A stretch of 64,000 nt of DNA from DAOUKH01 sp964291475 (GCA_964291475.2 OZ220069.1:1-64000), one strand, 5' to 3'; positions 35,037 through 44,834 are shown, counted from the stretch's first letter. Translations and numbers: made by a program. The notes: a model not told the origin generated them from the sequence alone.

Positions 35037-37479
35037 CTAGCCGACGACGATGTTGACCAGCTTGCCGGGACGTAGATCACCTTGCGCACCGTCTTGTCGG
35101 CGACGTGCGAGGCGGCGCGCTCGCTGGCGAAGGCAAGCTCCTTGGCCGCCTCCTCGCCGATGCCGGCCTCGACGGTGAGCTTGTCGCGCATCTTCCCGTT
35201 CACCTGCACCACGAGCGTGATCTCGGTGTCGGCGGCGATGGCGTCGTCCCACGTCGGCCACTCCTGGCCGTGGACGCTGTACTCGCGGCCCGACTGCTCC
35301 CACAGCTCCTCGGCGACGTGGGGGCACATCGGCGCGAGCAGGGTGATCAGCGTCTCGATGGCGCGCCGCCAGCTCTCCGCGTCCACCGCGCCCGAGTCCC
35401 ACACGCGCTGCAGCTCGTTGGAATACTCCATCAGCGCCGCCAGCGCCGTGTTGAACTGGAAGCGGTCGAGGTCGTTCGTCGCCTTGCGGATCGTCTTGTG
35501 GCGCAGCCGCTCCAGCCCGCCGCCGTTGGCGGAGCCGGAAAGCGATGCGGGGTCGCGCCCCGCCAACGCCCAGACCCGGTTCAGCCAGCGCGACATGCCC
35601 TGGATGCCCGTCGGGCTCCACGCCCCGCCTTGGTCCCACGGGCCGATGAACATGAGGAAGGCGCGCACCGCGTCGGCGCCGTAGGCGGCGACCACGTCGT
35701 CGGGGTTGACCACGTTGCCCCGGCTCTTGCTCATCTTCTCGTGGTCCTCGCCCAGGATGATCCCCTGGTTGAAGAGGCGCAGGAACGGCTCGCCGAAGTC
35801 GACGATCCCCAGGTCGCGCAGCGCCTTGGTGAAGAAGCGGGCGTAGAGCAGGTGCATGACGGCGTGCTCGGCGCCGCCGGTGTACTGGTCGACGGGGCCC
35901 ACTGCTTGGCGAGGGCGGGGTCGAAGGGGCCGTCGGCGTAGTCCGGGCTCGCGTAGCGCATGAAGTACCACGACGAGTCGACGAAGGTGTCCATCGTGTC
36001 CGTCTCGCGCCGCGCCGGCCCCCCGCAGCGCGGGCAGTCGGCGTGGAGGAAGCCCTCGTGCCGGGTCAGCGGCGACTCGCCCGTGGGGCGGAACTCGGCG
36101 TCGCCGGGCAGCAGCACCGGCAGTTGGTCTTCCGGTACGGGGACCGTGCCGCAGCCGTCGCAGTAGACGATCGGGATCGGCGTGCCCCAGTAGCGCTGCC
36201 GCGAGATGAGCCAGTCGCGCATCCGGTAGGTGACGGCCCGCTCGCCGAAGCCCTTGGCCTCGGCGAAGTCGGTCACGGCGTCGATGGCGTCGGCGCCGGG
36301 GGTGCCGTCGAAGTGGTCCGAGTTCACCATCACGCCCTCTTCGAGGTAGGCCTCGTCGAGCGGCGAGCCGTCCCAGTCGGGCGGCGAGATGACCACCCTT
36401 ATCGGTAGGCCGTACTTGGTGGCGAACTCGAAGTCGCGCTGGTCGTGGGCGGGGACGCCCATCACCGCGCCCGTCCCATAGCCGAGCAGCACGTAGTCGG
36501 AGGCGTAGATGGGGACGCGCTCGCCGTTGAACGGGTTGATGCAGTCGGCGCCGATGGGGACGCCGGTCTTCTCCCGCTCGGTGGACATGCGCTCGATCTC
36601 GGTCTCGGCGCGGGCTTGGCGGGCGTAGGCCTCGACCTCGCCCCGCCGCTCGGGAGCGGTCAGCTGCTCGACCAGCGGGTGCTCTGGCGCCAGGGCCATG
36701 AACGTGACGCCGTAGACGGTGTCGGGGCGAGTCGTGAAGACCTCGATCTCCTTCGTCTCGATCCCGTGGTGGGAGAGGTCGAAGGTCAGCCGCGCGCCCT
36801 CGCTGCGCCCGATCCAGTTGCGCTGCATCGTCTTGATCTTGTCGGGCCAGTCGATGAGCCCGCCGAAGTCGAGCAGCTCCTCGGCGTAGTCGGTGATGCG
36901 GAAGAACCACTGCTCCAGGTTGCGCCGCTCCACCACGTCGTCGGAGCGCTCGCAGCGGCCGTCCTTGACCTGCTCGTTGGCCAGCACCGTCTGGCAGCCG
37001 GGGCACCAGTTCGCCGGAGCGTGGGCCCGGTAGGCGAGCCCCTTCTCGTAGAACTTCAGGAAGAACCATTGGTTCCAGCGGTAGTACTCCGGCAGGCAGC
37101 AGACGATCTCGCGGTCCCAGTCGAACGTGGTCCCCATGGTGCGGAGCTGGCCGCGCATCCGCTCGATGTTCGCCATCGTCCACTGGAGGGGGTGCGCGCC
37201 GTGCTTGATCGCCGCGTTCTCGGCGGGCAGCCCGAAGGCGTCGAAGCCGATGGGCGACATAACGTTGTGGCCCCGCATCCGCATGAAGCGGGTGTAGGCG
37301 TCGTGCGGGGCGTAGCCGTACCAGTGCCCGATGTGCAGGTCGCCCGAGGGGTACGGGTACATCGTGAGCGCGTACCACTTGGGGCGCGCGTCGTCGTCGG
37401 GAGCGTGATAGAGGCGGTCTTCGTCCCAGCGGCGGCGCCACTTCTCTTCAATGGCGCGCGGTTCGTACGTCGGCGGCAT
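35037..37479 (-). CDS. leuS: Leucine--tRNA ligase, disrupted by two apparent one-base deletions
   Basis: Class I synthetase charging tRNA-Leu. From ATG 37479: ALTMYPYPSGDLHIGHWYGY (HIGH motif), the CP1 editing domain (NWIGRSEGA to MGVPAHDQRD), then FDPALAKQW. There the frame breaks: adding one G to the GGG at 35898-35900 gives GPVDQYTGGAEHAVMHLLYA and continues through DHEKMSKSRGN (KMSKS). A second missing G at about 35065-35066 separates VRKVIYVP from the family ending GKLVNIVVG and the stop at 35037. As printed, no single frame encodes the enzyme. Because leuS is essential, sequence error is more likely than decay unless another copy exists. Confidence 0.9.
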
Positions 37480-38061
37480 GGGGACGATGTGCGCTCGAAA
37501 GGGGAACGCCGATGGCTTCGACGCTCCAGGTTTGCAAGCCATTGTATCAGAAAGGGCCGCTTTCGCTCCTTGCGATTCCCCTTGCCCATCCCCGATCCCC
37601 CACCCGTAGGGGCGACCCTTGTGGTCGCCCACTCCCTGATCACCACCAACCGCCATCGAAACCCCGCCGCCCCCTCCCCTGTAGGGGCGATTCGAATCGC
37701 CCTCTCTTTTCCCTCTGGGAGGGACTGAGGGATCGCAGTGGGTCCCCTCTTCGGCCTTCTCCCCCCCGCAGGGATTGGAGGGGCCCCCTTAGGCCCACGC
37801 GAGCCCTCGGCGCCCGTGCCCCCGGCTGCAAAGGGTCTCCGCTGGGGAGAGCGCCTTTAAGCCTCTTCCTCCTCTGGAGACCTTTGCGGCGCCGCGCCGC
37901 CAGGGGATCGTCCCTGGTAGGGGCGACCCTTCCCGCTGGGAGAGGGTCGCCCAGGGCGGGGGGCCCTGATGCACCACCAACCGCCATCGAAACCTGCCGC
38001 CCCTCCCCTGTAGGGGCGATTCGCGAGATCGCCCGTCGCCCATCACCGAAACGGCCTCGTG
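37480..38061. repeat. REP-like intergenic repeat cluster between leuS and acyl-CoA dehydrogenase genes
   Basis: About 680 bp lie between the divergent start codons. 37603-37705 and 37915-38035 carry GTAGGGGCGA units with inverted arms (ending GGTCGCCC, AATCGCCC, GATCGCCC) and the ACCACCAACCGCCATCGAAAC linker. A third type reads GGGTCTCCGCTGGGG/GGAGACCTTTGC. No gene or terminator was recognised. Confidence 0.7.
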
Positions 38062-38145
38062 GGGCGTCAGCCACCCGGTTACGCAAACGCCTCCCTGGGG
38101 AGAAGAGGCAAGACCTCCGCCGGCCCCGCCCCGCGCGGGAGCGTG

Positions 38146-38151
38146 TACACT
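38146..38151 (+). promoter_or_regulatory. Possible -10 element of a near-leaderless acyl-CoA dehydrogenase transcript
   Basis: TACACT ends 10 bp before the ATG at 38162 and there is no ribosome-binding site between, so a transcript starting 6-8 bp downstream would be essentially leaderless. No good -35 was found. Confidence 0.3.
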
Positions 38152-38161
38152 ATGGCGCGCC

Positions 38162-39379
38162 ATGCTCGAATTCGACCTCACCGAAGACCAGCGCGCCCTC
38201 CAACGCCTGGCCCGCGACTTCGCCCGCAACGAGATTCGCCCCGTCGCCATGGCGATGGACCAGGGCGACGTCCCCGACAACTTCCCCTGGGACCTGATCA
38301 AGAAGGGCTCGCAGCTCGGCCTGCGGACGCTGACCCTTCCCGCCGAGTGGGGCGGCGTCGAAGCCGACGCCCTTTCCCAGCTCATCGTCATCGACGAGTT
38401 GGCCTACGAGGACGTGAGCTGCTCCAAGATCTTCTCCCAGAACTGGAAGATCGCCCCGCTACTTTTCGTCGCGGGCACCGAAGACCAGAAGCAGCACTAC
38501 CTCCCCCGCTACCGCGACGAAGACGACTTCCTCCTCTCCTTCCCGGTCACCGAGCCCAACGTCGGGGCCGACGTGATGGGCTACTACGACGCCCCCGCCG
38601 GCGAGGGCATCATGACCACCGCCATCCGCGACGGCGACCACTACGTCGTCAACGGCGTGAAGCAGTGGGGCTCGCACGTCGACAACGCCTCGGTCTGGAT
38701 TCCCCGGGTGCGCACCAACCCCAACGTCCGCGCCGCGGAGGGGGTCAGCTACCTGATCGTCGAGAAGGGGACGCCCGGCGTCCGCGTGGGCACCGTCCAC
38801 GACAAGATCGGCTGGCGCGCCTACCATCAGGCCGAGCTCTTCTTCGACAACGCCCGCATCCCCGCCGAGAACCTGCTCGGCGGCCGCGAGGCCTACCTGC
38901 CCCCAGAGTTGGCCCGTTACCAGGCCGCGGGCAACATCGAGGTCCCCGCGCACCTCGTGGCGCTGGCGCGCGCCGCGCTCGACGCCGGTGTCAACTACGC
39001 CAACGGGCGGCGCCAGGGCGGTAAGAACATCATCCAGCACCAGGCCGTGGCGCACTCCATCGCCGAGATGTACACCTCGCTCCAGGCGGCCCGGAGCCTG
39101 ATCTGGCGCGCCGCCTGGATGGTCGCCCACGCCGAGGAGATCGACCGCAACCTCCTGAAGGCCAACCGCGTCTACTGCGCCGAGACCGCCCTCAAGATCG
39201 CCCTGCACTCGCTCGACCTCTTCGGCGGCTACGGCGTGATCCGGGGCATGCCCATCGAGAAGCTGGTGCGCGACGCCATCGGCATCCAGCACGGCGAGGG
39301 CGGCCACAAGGTGCTCAACCTCTCCATCGGACGGGAGATCGAGACGCGCCTGAACGCGGGTAGGCCCTGGATCGGCTAG
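38162..39379 (+). CDS. Acyl-CoA dehydrogenase family protein
   Basis: 405 aa FAD flavoprotein oxidising acyl-CoA (or related thioesters) and reducing ETF. N-terminal helices start FDLTEDQRALQRLARDFARNEI; FPVTEPNVGADVMG is the ACAD signature around the FAD/substrate site; VNGVKQWGSHVDNASVW, GWRAYHQAELFFDNARIPAENLLGG and HSIAEMYTSLQAARSLIWRAAW follow; the C-terminal helix has LDLFGGYGVIRGMPIEKLVRDA then GIQHGEGGHKVL. The medium-chain YEGT base motif is absent, so the substrate may be atypical. First gene of a rightward series 38-43 kb; the likely electron acceptor is the ETF at 27-29 kb. Confidence 0.92.
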   Translation: MLEFDLTEDQRALQRLARDFARNEIRPVAMAMDQGDVPDNFPWDLIKKGSQLGLRTLTLPAEWGGVEADALSQLIVIDELAYEDVSCSKIFSQNWKIAPLLFVAGTEDQKQHYLPRYRDEDDFLLSFPVTEPNVGADVMGYYDAPAGEGIMTTAIRDGDHYVVNGVKQWGSHVDNASVWIPRVRTNPNVRAAEGVSYLIVEKGTPGVRVGTVHDKIGWRAYHQAELFFDNARIPAENLLGGREAYLPPELARYQAAGNIEVPAHLVALARAALDAGVNYANGRRQGGKNIIQHQAVAHSIAEMYTSLQAARSLIWRAAWMVAHAEEIDRNLLKANRVYCAETALKIALHSLDLFGGYGVIRGMPIEKLVRDAIGIQHGEGGHKVLNLSIGREIETRLNAGRPWIG

Positions 39380-39402
39380 GAACGCCGGAAGGGAGCAGCA
39401 CG

Positions 39403-40551
39403 ATGACGACTGCCACGCACACCCCATTCGACGCCCAGGAAATCTCGCGTCGCATCGACAACACCCGTGCGGCGGCGCGCGCCCGAGGCCTTGACGCCCT
39501 CGTCGTGGTCGATTCCGACTCCATCGTCGAAGGCGGCACCGTCCGCTATCTGACCAACTTCTTCAACGTCGTCGACTCCCAGCTCCTGTCGGTGCTGGTC
39601 GACACCCTCGACGCCGGCCCCACCCTGGTCATCGGCAGCGGCTTCGCCAACTGCCAGGTCGGGCTGGCGCAGCGGCGCTCGCCGGTCCCCAACGTCAAAG
39701 TCAACGTCGGGACGGGCTCCCCCCGCGACTGGGACGTCTCCATCGCAGAGGCGCTCACCGAGGGCGGCTTCTCCGAAGGCAAGCTCGGCATCGACGGCAT
39801 GCGCTTCCTGCCTTACACCACCATCGACGGCCTGCGGCGGGCCTTTCCAAAAGCCGAGCTCGCGGACGTCTCCGGCATGGTGCACAAGGTGGCCCTGCCG
39901 CGGGCGGCGGTTGAGGAGCCTTTCATCCGGGGCGCGGCGAGGGTGTCGAAGGCCGGCATGGACGCCTTTTTGGAGGCGGCCAAGCCCGGTGTGCGCCAGT
40001 CCGACGCCGTCGCGATCTGCGAGCATGCCGCCCGCATGGCCGGCGCCGAGTACATCAGCCTCTACATGAGCGCCGGCGAACCCTGGCTCTGGGGCCACCA
40101 GCGCCACGACCTCGTCTTCGAGGACGGCGACATCGTCGCCCTCGAGGTCAACGCCCGCTACGAGGGCTACTACGGCCAGGTCTGCCGCACCGCCGCCGTC
40201 GGCGCCACGAGCGCCGAGAAGCTCCGCATCCGCGACGCGGCCATCGCGGCGCACGAGAAGATGCTCACCCTGGTCAAGCCCGGCGTCACACCCAAGGAGC
40301 TCTACGCCGCGGGCCTCGAGGTCGCCCAGAGCTACGGCTTCGACTACTCGGGCGTCCGCTTCGGCCACGGCCTGGGCATGACCATCGGCGAGGGCTTCAG
40401 CATCACCGCCACCGACGACACCGTCATCCCCGAGAACACCTACATGGTCATGCACCCGCTCCTGATCCGGGCCGAGACCGGCTCCTGCGGCATCTGGGGC
40501 GACCAGCTCATCGTCCGGGCCAACGGCCCCGAGCTACTGAGCAGCGGCTAG
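39403..40551 (+). CDS. M24-fold (pita-bread) protein, creatinase-like, lacking most metal ligands
   Basis: 382 aa with an N-terminal creatinase/prolidase domain (to about 155) and an M24 catalytic fold. The five M24 metal ligands (Asp, Asp, His, Glu, Glu) are mostly lost. The segment VALEVNARYEGYYGQVCRT has Glu and Gln where the two Asp stand, FGHGLGM keeps His, MVMHPLL has His for the first Glu, and GIWGDQLIV lacks the last Glu. Such proteins include creatinase, which hydrolyses without metal. A true aminopeptidase is therefore unlikely; a C-N hydrolase or lyase of a small molecule is more plausible. ATG 39403 is 23 bp after the dehydrogenase. Confidence 0.85.
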   Translation: MTTATHTPFDAQEISRRIDNTRAAARARGLDALVVVDSDSIVEGGTVRYLTNFFNVVDSQLLSVLVDTLDAGPTLVIGSGFANCQVGLAQRRSPVPNVKVNVGTGSPRDWDVSIAEALTEGGFSEGKLGIDGMRFLPYTTIDGLRRAFPKAELADVSGMVHKVALPRAAVEEPFIRGAARVSKAGMDAFLEAAKPGVRQSDAVAICEHAARMAGAEYISLYMSAGEPWLWGHQRHDLVFEDGDIVALEVNARYEGYYGQVCRTAAVGATSAEKLRIRDAAIAAHEKMLTLVKPGVTPKELYAAGLEVAQSYGFDYSGVRFGHGLGMTIGEGFSITATDDTVIPENTYMVMHPLLIRAETGSCGIWGDQLIVRANGPELLSSG

Positions 40552-40593
40552 CCCCAACCCACTACGGCCAAGCGGCCGAAGGAGGTTCCACCC

Positions 40594-41499
40594 ATGTCAG
40601 ACCCCCGACTGCCTACTGAGGCGGAGCTCGAGAAGCTGATGGCCGAGGGCCGGAACTGGGGCCGCTGGGGCGAGAACGGCGCCAGGGGGACGATGAACCT
40701 CGTCACGCCAGACAAGGTCGTCCAAGCCGCGAGCCTGGTGAAGAAGGGGCGGCAGGTCTCCCTGAGCCAGGTCTTTCCCACCATCGCGGGCCCCGAGAAC
40801 GAGCGCCCGGCCCTCCACTACACCTACACCATCGACCGCGGCCTCCGCGGCGAGGCCTGCGACTTCTACGGCACCGACTACCACACCGTCTCCACCACCC
40901 ACGTCGACGCGCTCAACCACCTCTGGGATGTCGAAGGCGGCGGCTGGGACGGCGCCGACCCCGACAAGATGATCACCACCCGCGGCGCGACCTCCGGCGG
41001 CATCGAGGCCTGGTCCGATGGCATCGTCACCCGCGGCGTCTTCCTCAACGTGCCCAAGTTCCGCGGCGTCCCCTGCGTCACGCCGGACAACCCCGTGCTC
41101 AACTGGGAGCTCGACGACATCGTCGACCAGCTCGGTATCGAGGTCGGCGCCGGCGACGCGGTCGTGGTCTACTCCGGACGCGGGGCCGCCGGCCCCTACA
41201 CCACCGAGGGCAGCCGGCCCGGGGTCGGCGCGTCGTGCAACAAGTTCCTCCGCGAGCGCGACATCGCCGTCCTCGCCTGGGACATGCACGACGCCTTCCC
41301 CAACGAGTACGGCACCCGTGACAACACGCCGCACACCGCCCTCTACACCTTCGGCATCGTGCTCCTCGATAGCTGCCTGCTCGAACCCCTCGCCCAGGCC
41401 TGCGAGGAAGAGGGCCGCTACGAGTTCATGCTCACCGCGGCCCCGCTCAACGTCGTGGGAGGCACTGGCTCTCCCCTGAACCCCATCGCGATCTTCTAG
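40594..41499 (+). CDS. Cyclase family protein (kynurenine formamidase-like hydrolase)
   Basis: 301 aa. The metal-dependent cyclase/formamidase fold is marked by TDYHTVSTTHVDALNHLWD, the counterpart of the HxGTHxDxPxH metal motif, and by DAVVVYSGRG, VLAWDMHDAFPNEYG and PHTALYTFGIVLLDSCLLEPLAQAC. The family hydrolyses amides, lactones or isatin-like rings with Mn or Zn. AGGAGGT precedes the ATG. It is distantly similar in layout to the second cyclase at 44.8 kb, so the island has two such hydrolases. Confidence 0.88.
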   Translation: MSDPRLPTEAELEKLMAEGRNWGRWGENGARGTMNLVTPDKVVQAASLVKKGRQVSLSQVFPTIAGPENERPALHYTYTIDRGLRGEACDFYGTDYHTVSTTHVDALNHLWDVEGGGWDGADPDKMITTRGATSGGIEAWSDGIVTRGVFLNVPKFRGVPCVTPDNPVLNWELDDIVDQLGIEVGAGDAVVVYSGRGAAGPYTTEGSRPGVGASCNKFLRERDIAVLAWDMHDAFPNEYGTRDNTPHTALYTFGIVLLDSCLLEPLAQACEEEGRYEFMLTAAPLNVVGGTGSPLNPIAIF

Positions 41500-41501
41500 C
41501 C

Positions 41502-42506
41502 ATGGCAAGACTCGGACTGCAAATCGACGCACCGCTCCCTGTCGACCGCATGGTCGAAATCGTTCGCGCCGCTGACGACCGCGGCCTCGAAATCTGCTGG
41601 TTCCACGAGGGGCAGGACTGGGACGCCTTCACCTACCTCTCGGCGGTCGCCTCCCGCACCGAGCGGGTGCGGTTGGGCACCGCCGTCATCAGCGCCTTCA
41701 CCCGGTCGCCGGGACTGGTGGGTCTGGGCGCGGCGACGCTGCACCACGTCAGCGGCGGACGCTTTACCCTCGGCATCGGCAGCAGCCACCAGCGGCTGAT
41801 CGAGGTCGTCCACCAGATGCCCTACGACAAGCCCATCACCCGGACGCGGGAGTACGTCGAGATCGTCCGGCGGCTCCTCGCGGGCGAGACCGTGACCTAC
41901 CACGGCAAGGCCTGCGGCGTCGACGGCCTCCGTATCCAGGCCGAGGGCGCTCCTTTCAAGGTGCCCATTTTCATGGGCGTCGTCGGGACCTACATGGCCC
42001 GCATCGCGGGCCGGATCGCCGACGGCGTCATCCTCCACCTCGCCGGCAAGGACCACGTGGGCCGCATCCGCGAGGCCATCGCCGAGGGCGCACGCGAAGC
42101 CGGCCGCGATCCGTCGGACATCGACGTCGGCTCCTTCATCATGTGCGTCCCGCATCGCGACGAGGCGCAGGCCCGCAGCGACATCATCGACGCCATCGCC
42201 TTCTACGCCTGGCTGGACCGCTACCGCATGCACTACGAGGAGCTGGGCTACCACGAGCAGGCGGCGGGCTTCAAGGAGGCCTGGGACCGGGGCGACTCCC
42301 GCGCCGCCGCCTCCCACGTCACCGAGGACATGCTCGACCAGCTTCCCGTGGCCGCCGGCTACAGCCGCACCAAGGGGCGGGTCGAGGAGTTCCGCGCCGC
42401 CGGCGTCGACCTGCCGATCCTGTACCCCTTCCCGCCGCGGGAGGGGTATGACGAGGACCGCTACGTGCAGTCGATCATCGACGCCATGGACGGCGCGACG
42501 GAGTAG
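41502..42506 (+). CDS. Luciferase-like (LLM class) flavin-dependent oxidoreductase
   Basis: 334 aa TIM-barrel of the bacterial luciferase / F420-dependent reductase superfamily. It starts RLGLQIDAPLPVDRMVEIVRAADDRGLEICWFHEG, then RTERVRLGTAVISAFTRSPGLVGLGAATLHHVSGGRFTLGIGSS is the cofactor-phosphate region, and VPIFMGVVGTYMARIAGRIADGVIL is the usual nitropyrrole/F420-like segment. FMN and F420 use cannot be separated here. It starts 3 bp after the cyclase stop and the alpha/beta hydrolase starts 5 bp after its own stop, so the genes are tightly coupled. Confidence 0.9.
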   Translation: MARLGLQIDAPLPVDRMVEIVRAADDRGLEICWFHEGQDWDAFTYLSAVASRTERVRLGTAVISAFTRSPGLVGLGAATLHHVSGGRFTLGIGSSHQRLIEVVHQMPYDKPITRTREYVEIVRRLLAGETVTYHGKACGVDGLRIQAEGAPFKVPIFMGVVGTYMARIAGRIADGVILHLAGKDHVGRIREAIAEGAREAGRDPSDIDVGSFIMCVPHRDEAQARSDIIDAIAFYAWLDRYRMHYEELGYHEQAAGFKEAWDRGDSRAAASHVTEDMLDQLPVAAGYSRTKGRVEEFRAAGVDLPILYPFPPREGYDEDRYVQSIIDAMDGATE

Positions 42507-42510
42507 AGCG

Positions 42511-43362
42511 ATGGAGCACGGCTACGTCAACACCCCCGAAGGACAGGTCCACTACATCACCGCCGGTCAGGGCGAACCGCTCATCTTGCTGCACCAGAAC
42601 CCGCGCTCCTCGCGCGAGTTCCTCGCGATGACCCCCATACTCGCGCAGAATCACCGCGTCTACGCCCTCGACCTGCTGGGCTGCGGGAGCTCGGGCCCGC
42701 TGCCGGAGGGCGAGTTCGGCCTGCTCGACCTCGCCCGCAACGTCGTCCACGTCATGGACGCGCTCGGCATCGAGTCGAGCGACTTCTTTGGCTGCCACAC
42801 CGGCTCGCTCGTGACGGGCGAGGTCGCCGCCAACTGGCCCGACCGCGTGCGGCGGCTCGTGGTCATGGGCTACACCTTCACCGAGCGTGGCGAGGAGCGG
42901 GAGACGGCCTTCAACTGGGCCGTCCTCAAGACCCGCAAGCTCATGGAGCCGGTGCCGGACGGGTCGCACCTGCAGCGCCAATGGGCCTGGGCCTACAGCC
43001 AGGTGATGAACATGTGGTTCAACACCGGGAGGACGCCCTCGCCGGACCTCTCCGACGAGGAGCGCGAGTTCCTCCGCCTGGCGATGCTCGACGTCGCCCA
43101 GATCGGGGAGAACGCGCCCCGCATCTACGAAGCCGTCTTCACCTACGAGTGGCAGTCGTGCCTGCCGCGGATCAAGGCGCCGATGCTCTTCGTCCAGGTC
43201 GACAGCCACACTGAGCCGGTCTTCTGCAAGCGGGCCGCCGTCGCCAAGGACTACCTGCCCGGCTGCACCGTCTTCGAGTGGCCCCAGAGCGACCACAACG
43301 CCGCGGAGTGGCGCGCCGCCGAGCTGGCGGAGAAGATCTCCAGCTTCGTCCGCGCCGGCTAG
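42511..43362 (+). CDS. Alpha/beta-fold protein with His at the nucleophile elbow
   Basis: 283 aa. LILLHQNPRSSREF is the HG-type oxyanion region and VYALDLLGCGSSGP the usual strand-4 loop. The elbow reads FFGCHTGSLV, so His (or a shifted residue) occupies the position of the Ser/Asp/Cys nucleophile; the final His could be SDHNAAEW. Members with GxHTG elbows exist among uncharacterised hydrolase-like proteins, and some alpha/beta enzymes act without a covalent nucleophile. It may be a lyase or cofactor-free oxygenase rather than an esterase. The start ATG 42511 is preceded by no clear ribosome-binding site; the gene is translationally coupled to the flavoprotein. Confidence 0.85.
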   Translation: MEHGYVNTPEGQVHYITAGQGEPLILLHQNPRSSREFLAMTPILAQNHRVYALDLLGCGSSGPLPEGEFGLLDLARNVVHVMDALGIESSDFFGCHTGSLVTGEVAANWPDRVRRLVVMGYTFTERGEERETAFNWAVLKTRKLMEPVPDGSHLQRQWAWAYSQVMNMWFNTGRTPSPDLSDEEREFLRLAMLDVAQIGENAPRIYEAVFTYEWQSCLPRIKAPMLFVQVDSHTEPVFCKRAAVAKDYLPGCTVFEWPQSDHNAAEWRAAELAEKISSFVRAG

Positions 43363-44168
43363 CGGCCGCGGAACTTCGGCTCGCGCTTGTTCAGGAAGGC
43401 CCCCAGGGCCTCCTTGTGGTCCTCCGTCGACAGGGTCAGCACCTCGACCTCGGCTGCGCTGAGCAGGTGCGCGTCGAGGCTCTCGTTGAGCCCCCGGAAG
43501 ACCAGCGGCTTGATCAGCTTGTTCGGGACGGGCGGACGTTCCAGTATGCGCCGGGCTAGCGCCGTCGCCTCCTCCATCAGCTTGTCGGCGGGCACCAGCT
43601 TGTTGAGGACGCCGGTGCTCAGCGCGTCCTCGGCATTCAGCCAGTCGGCGGTGTAGAGCAGCTCGAAGGCCTTGTTGATGCCGACCGTCCGGGGCAGGAA
43701 CCACGACGTCCCCGTGTTGGAGATCAGGCCCATCTGGAGGAAGGCGTTCATGAACCGAGTGTGCTCGCAGCCGATGCGGATGTCGCAGGCGAGGACGAAG
43801 TCGAAGCCGTCGCCGATCGCCAGCCCGTTCACCGCCGCGATAGTCGGCTTCGGCATGTGGTGGATGCCAAGGGTGACCTTTTGCGGGTAGTTGCGGATGT
43901 GCTCGTAGATCTCGGGAAAGTTCTTTTTGCTGAAGAAGCGGTCGCCCCCCTGCGGCTCCTCCTTCACGTCCGCCGACGCGCAGAACGCGCGGCCGGCCGC
44001 GGTCAGGATCATCGCCCGCACGTCGTCGTCGTTCGCCACGTCGTCGAGGGCGTCGATCAGCTCCTCGAACATCAAGTCGTTGAGCGCGTTGAGCCGGTCG
44101 GGCCGGTTGAACGTCAGCGTCGCCAGGTGATCGGTCTTGTCCAGAAGGATCGTCTTGTAGCTCATCAT
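43359..44168 (-). CDS. Enoyl-CoA hydratase/isomerase family protein
   Basis: 269 aa crotonase-fold enzyme. FCASADVKEE and NGLAIGDGFDFVLACDIRIG mark the oxyanion hole; MGLISNTGTSWFLPR replaces the classical Glu/PGAGG segment. ATG 44168 is directly followed by a second ATG (44165), either of which may be used. It is convergent with the alpha/beta gene with a CTAG stop overlap. It shares the C-terminal motif FLNKREPKFRGR with the other crotonases here, which suggests related substrates. Confidence 0.9.
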   Translation of the reverse strand: MMSYKTILLDKTDHLATLTFNRPDRLNALNDLMFEELIDALDDVANDDDVRAMILTAAGRAFCASADVKEEPQGGDRFFSKKNFPEIYEHIRNYPQKVTLGIHHMPKPTIAAVNGLAIGDGFDFVLACDIRIGCEHTRFMNAFLQMGLISNTGTSWFLPRTVGINKAFELLYTADWLNAEDALSTGVLNKLVPADKLMEEATALARRILERPPVPNKLIKPLVFRGLNESLDAHLLSAAEVEVLTLSTEDHKEALGAFLNKREPKFRGR

Positions 44169-44834
44169 GCCTCCACGTAAACCGCGCCCACTCTACCCCG
44201 CCCCGCCCCCTCCGTAAACTCTTCACAAGCCGCTCTCCCTCTGGAGACCTTTGCACAACCCCGAGGCCCCCAGCGGGCCGTGCCCATGTAGGGGCAACCC
44301 TCGTGGTTGCCCAGGGGTGCGGGCGGGGTCTTCTCCCCTCCCCTGTAGGGGCGCGTCGCGACGCGCCCATCCCCCTCCGCCCTCCCACCTGGAGACCTTT
44401 GCACCAACTCCCATCGGTGGTTGGAAAAGGGGTGGCGCGGGGTGGTTTCTTCCCTCTCCCCCTCTGGGGGAGACTGAGAGAGGGCCGGGGCGGGGGGTCT
44501 TACCTCTTCTACCCCCGGGAGAAGATTGAGATGAGGGGCCCCCCGCCAACCGCCACCGGCCATCGAAGCCAGCCATCCCCTCCCCTGTAGGGGCGCGTCG
44601 CGACGCGCCCGTCCCCCGCCAGCCTGCCCCCTCTGGAGACCCTTGCACCAACTCCCATCGATGGTTGGAAGAGGGGTGGAGAGGGGCGGTTTCTTCCCTC
44701 TCCCCCTCTGGGGGAGATTTGAGAGAGGGCGCGCGCCGTCAGGCGCGCGAGCGCCCGGCAAGGCGCCCCTCCGACCCCACGCCGCGCTGTGGTATTCTGC
44801 CCGCGACCACTCCCCCTGAAGCGAGCGCACCCCC
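44169..44834. repeat. REP-like intergenic repeat cluster
   Basis: No gene. 44225-44735 consists of alternating modules: GTAGGGGCGCGTCGCGACGCGCCC palindromic units (split here for brevity; near 44345 and 44588), TCTCCCCCTCTGGGGGAGACTGAGAGAGG-type units, GGAGACCTTTGCACCAACTCCCATCG-type units twice, and a GAGAAGATTGAGATGAGGGG unit. TATTCT at about 44793 is a weak -10 for the cyclase gene. Confidence 0.7.
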
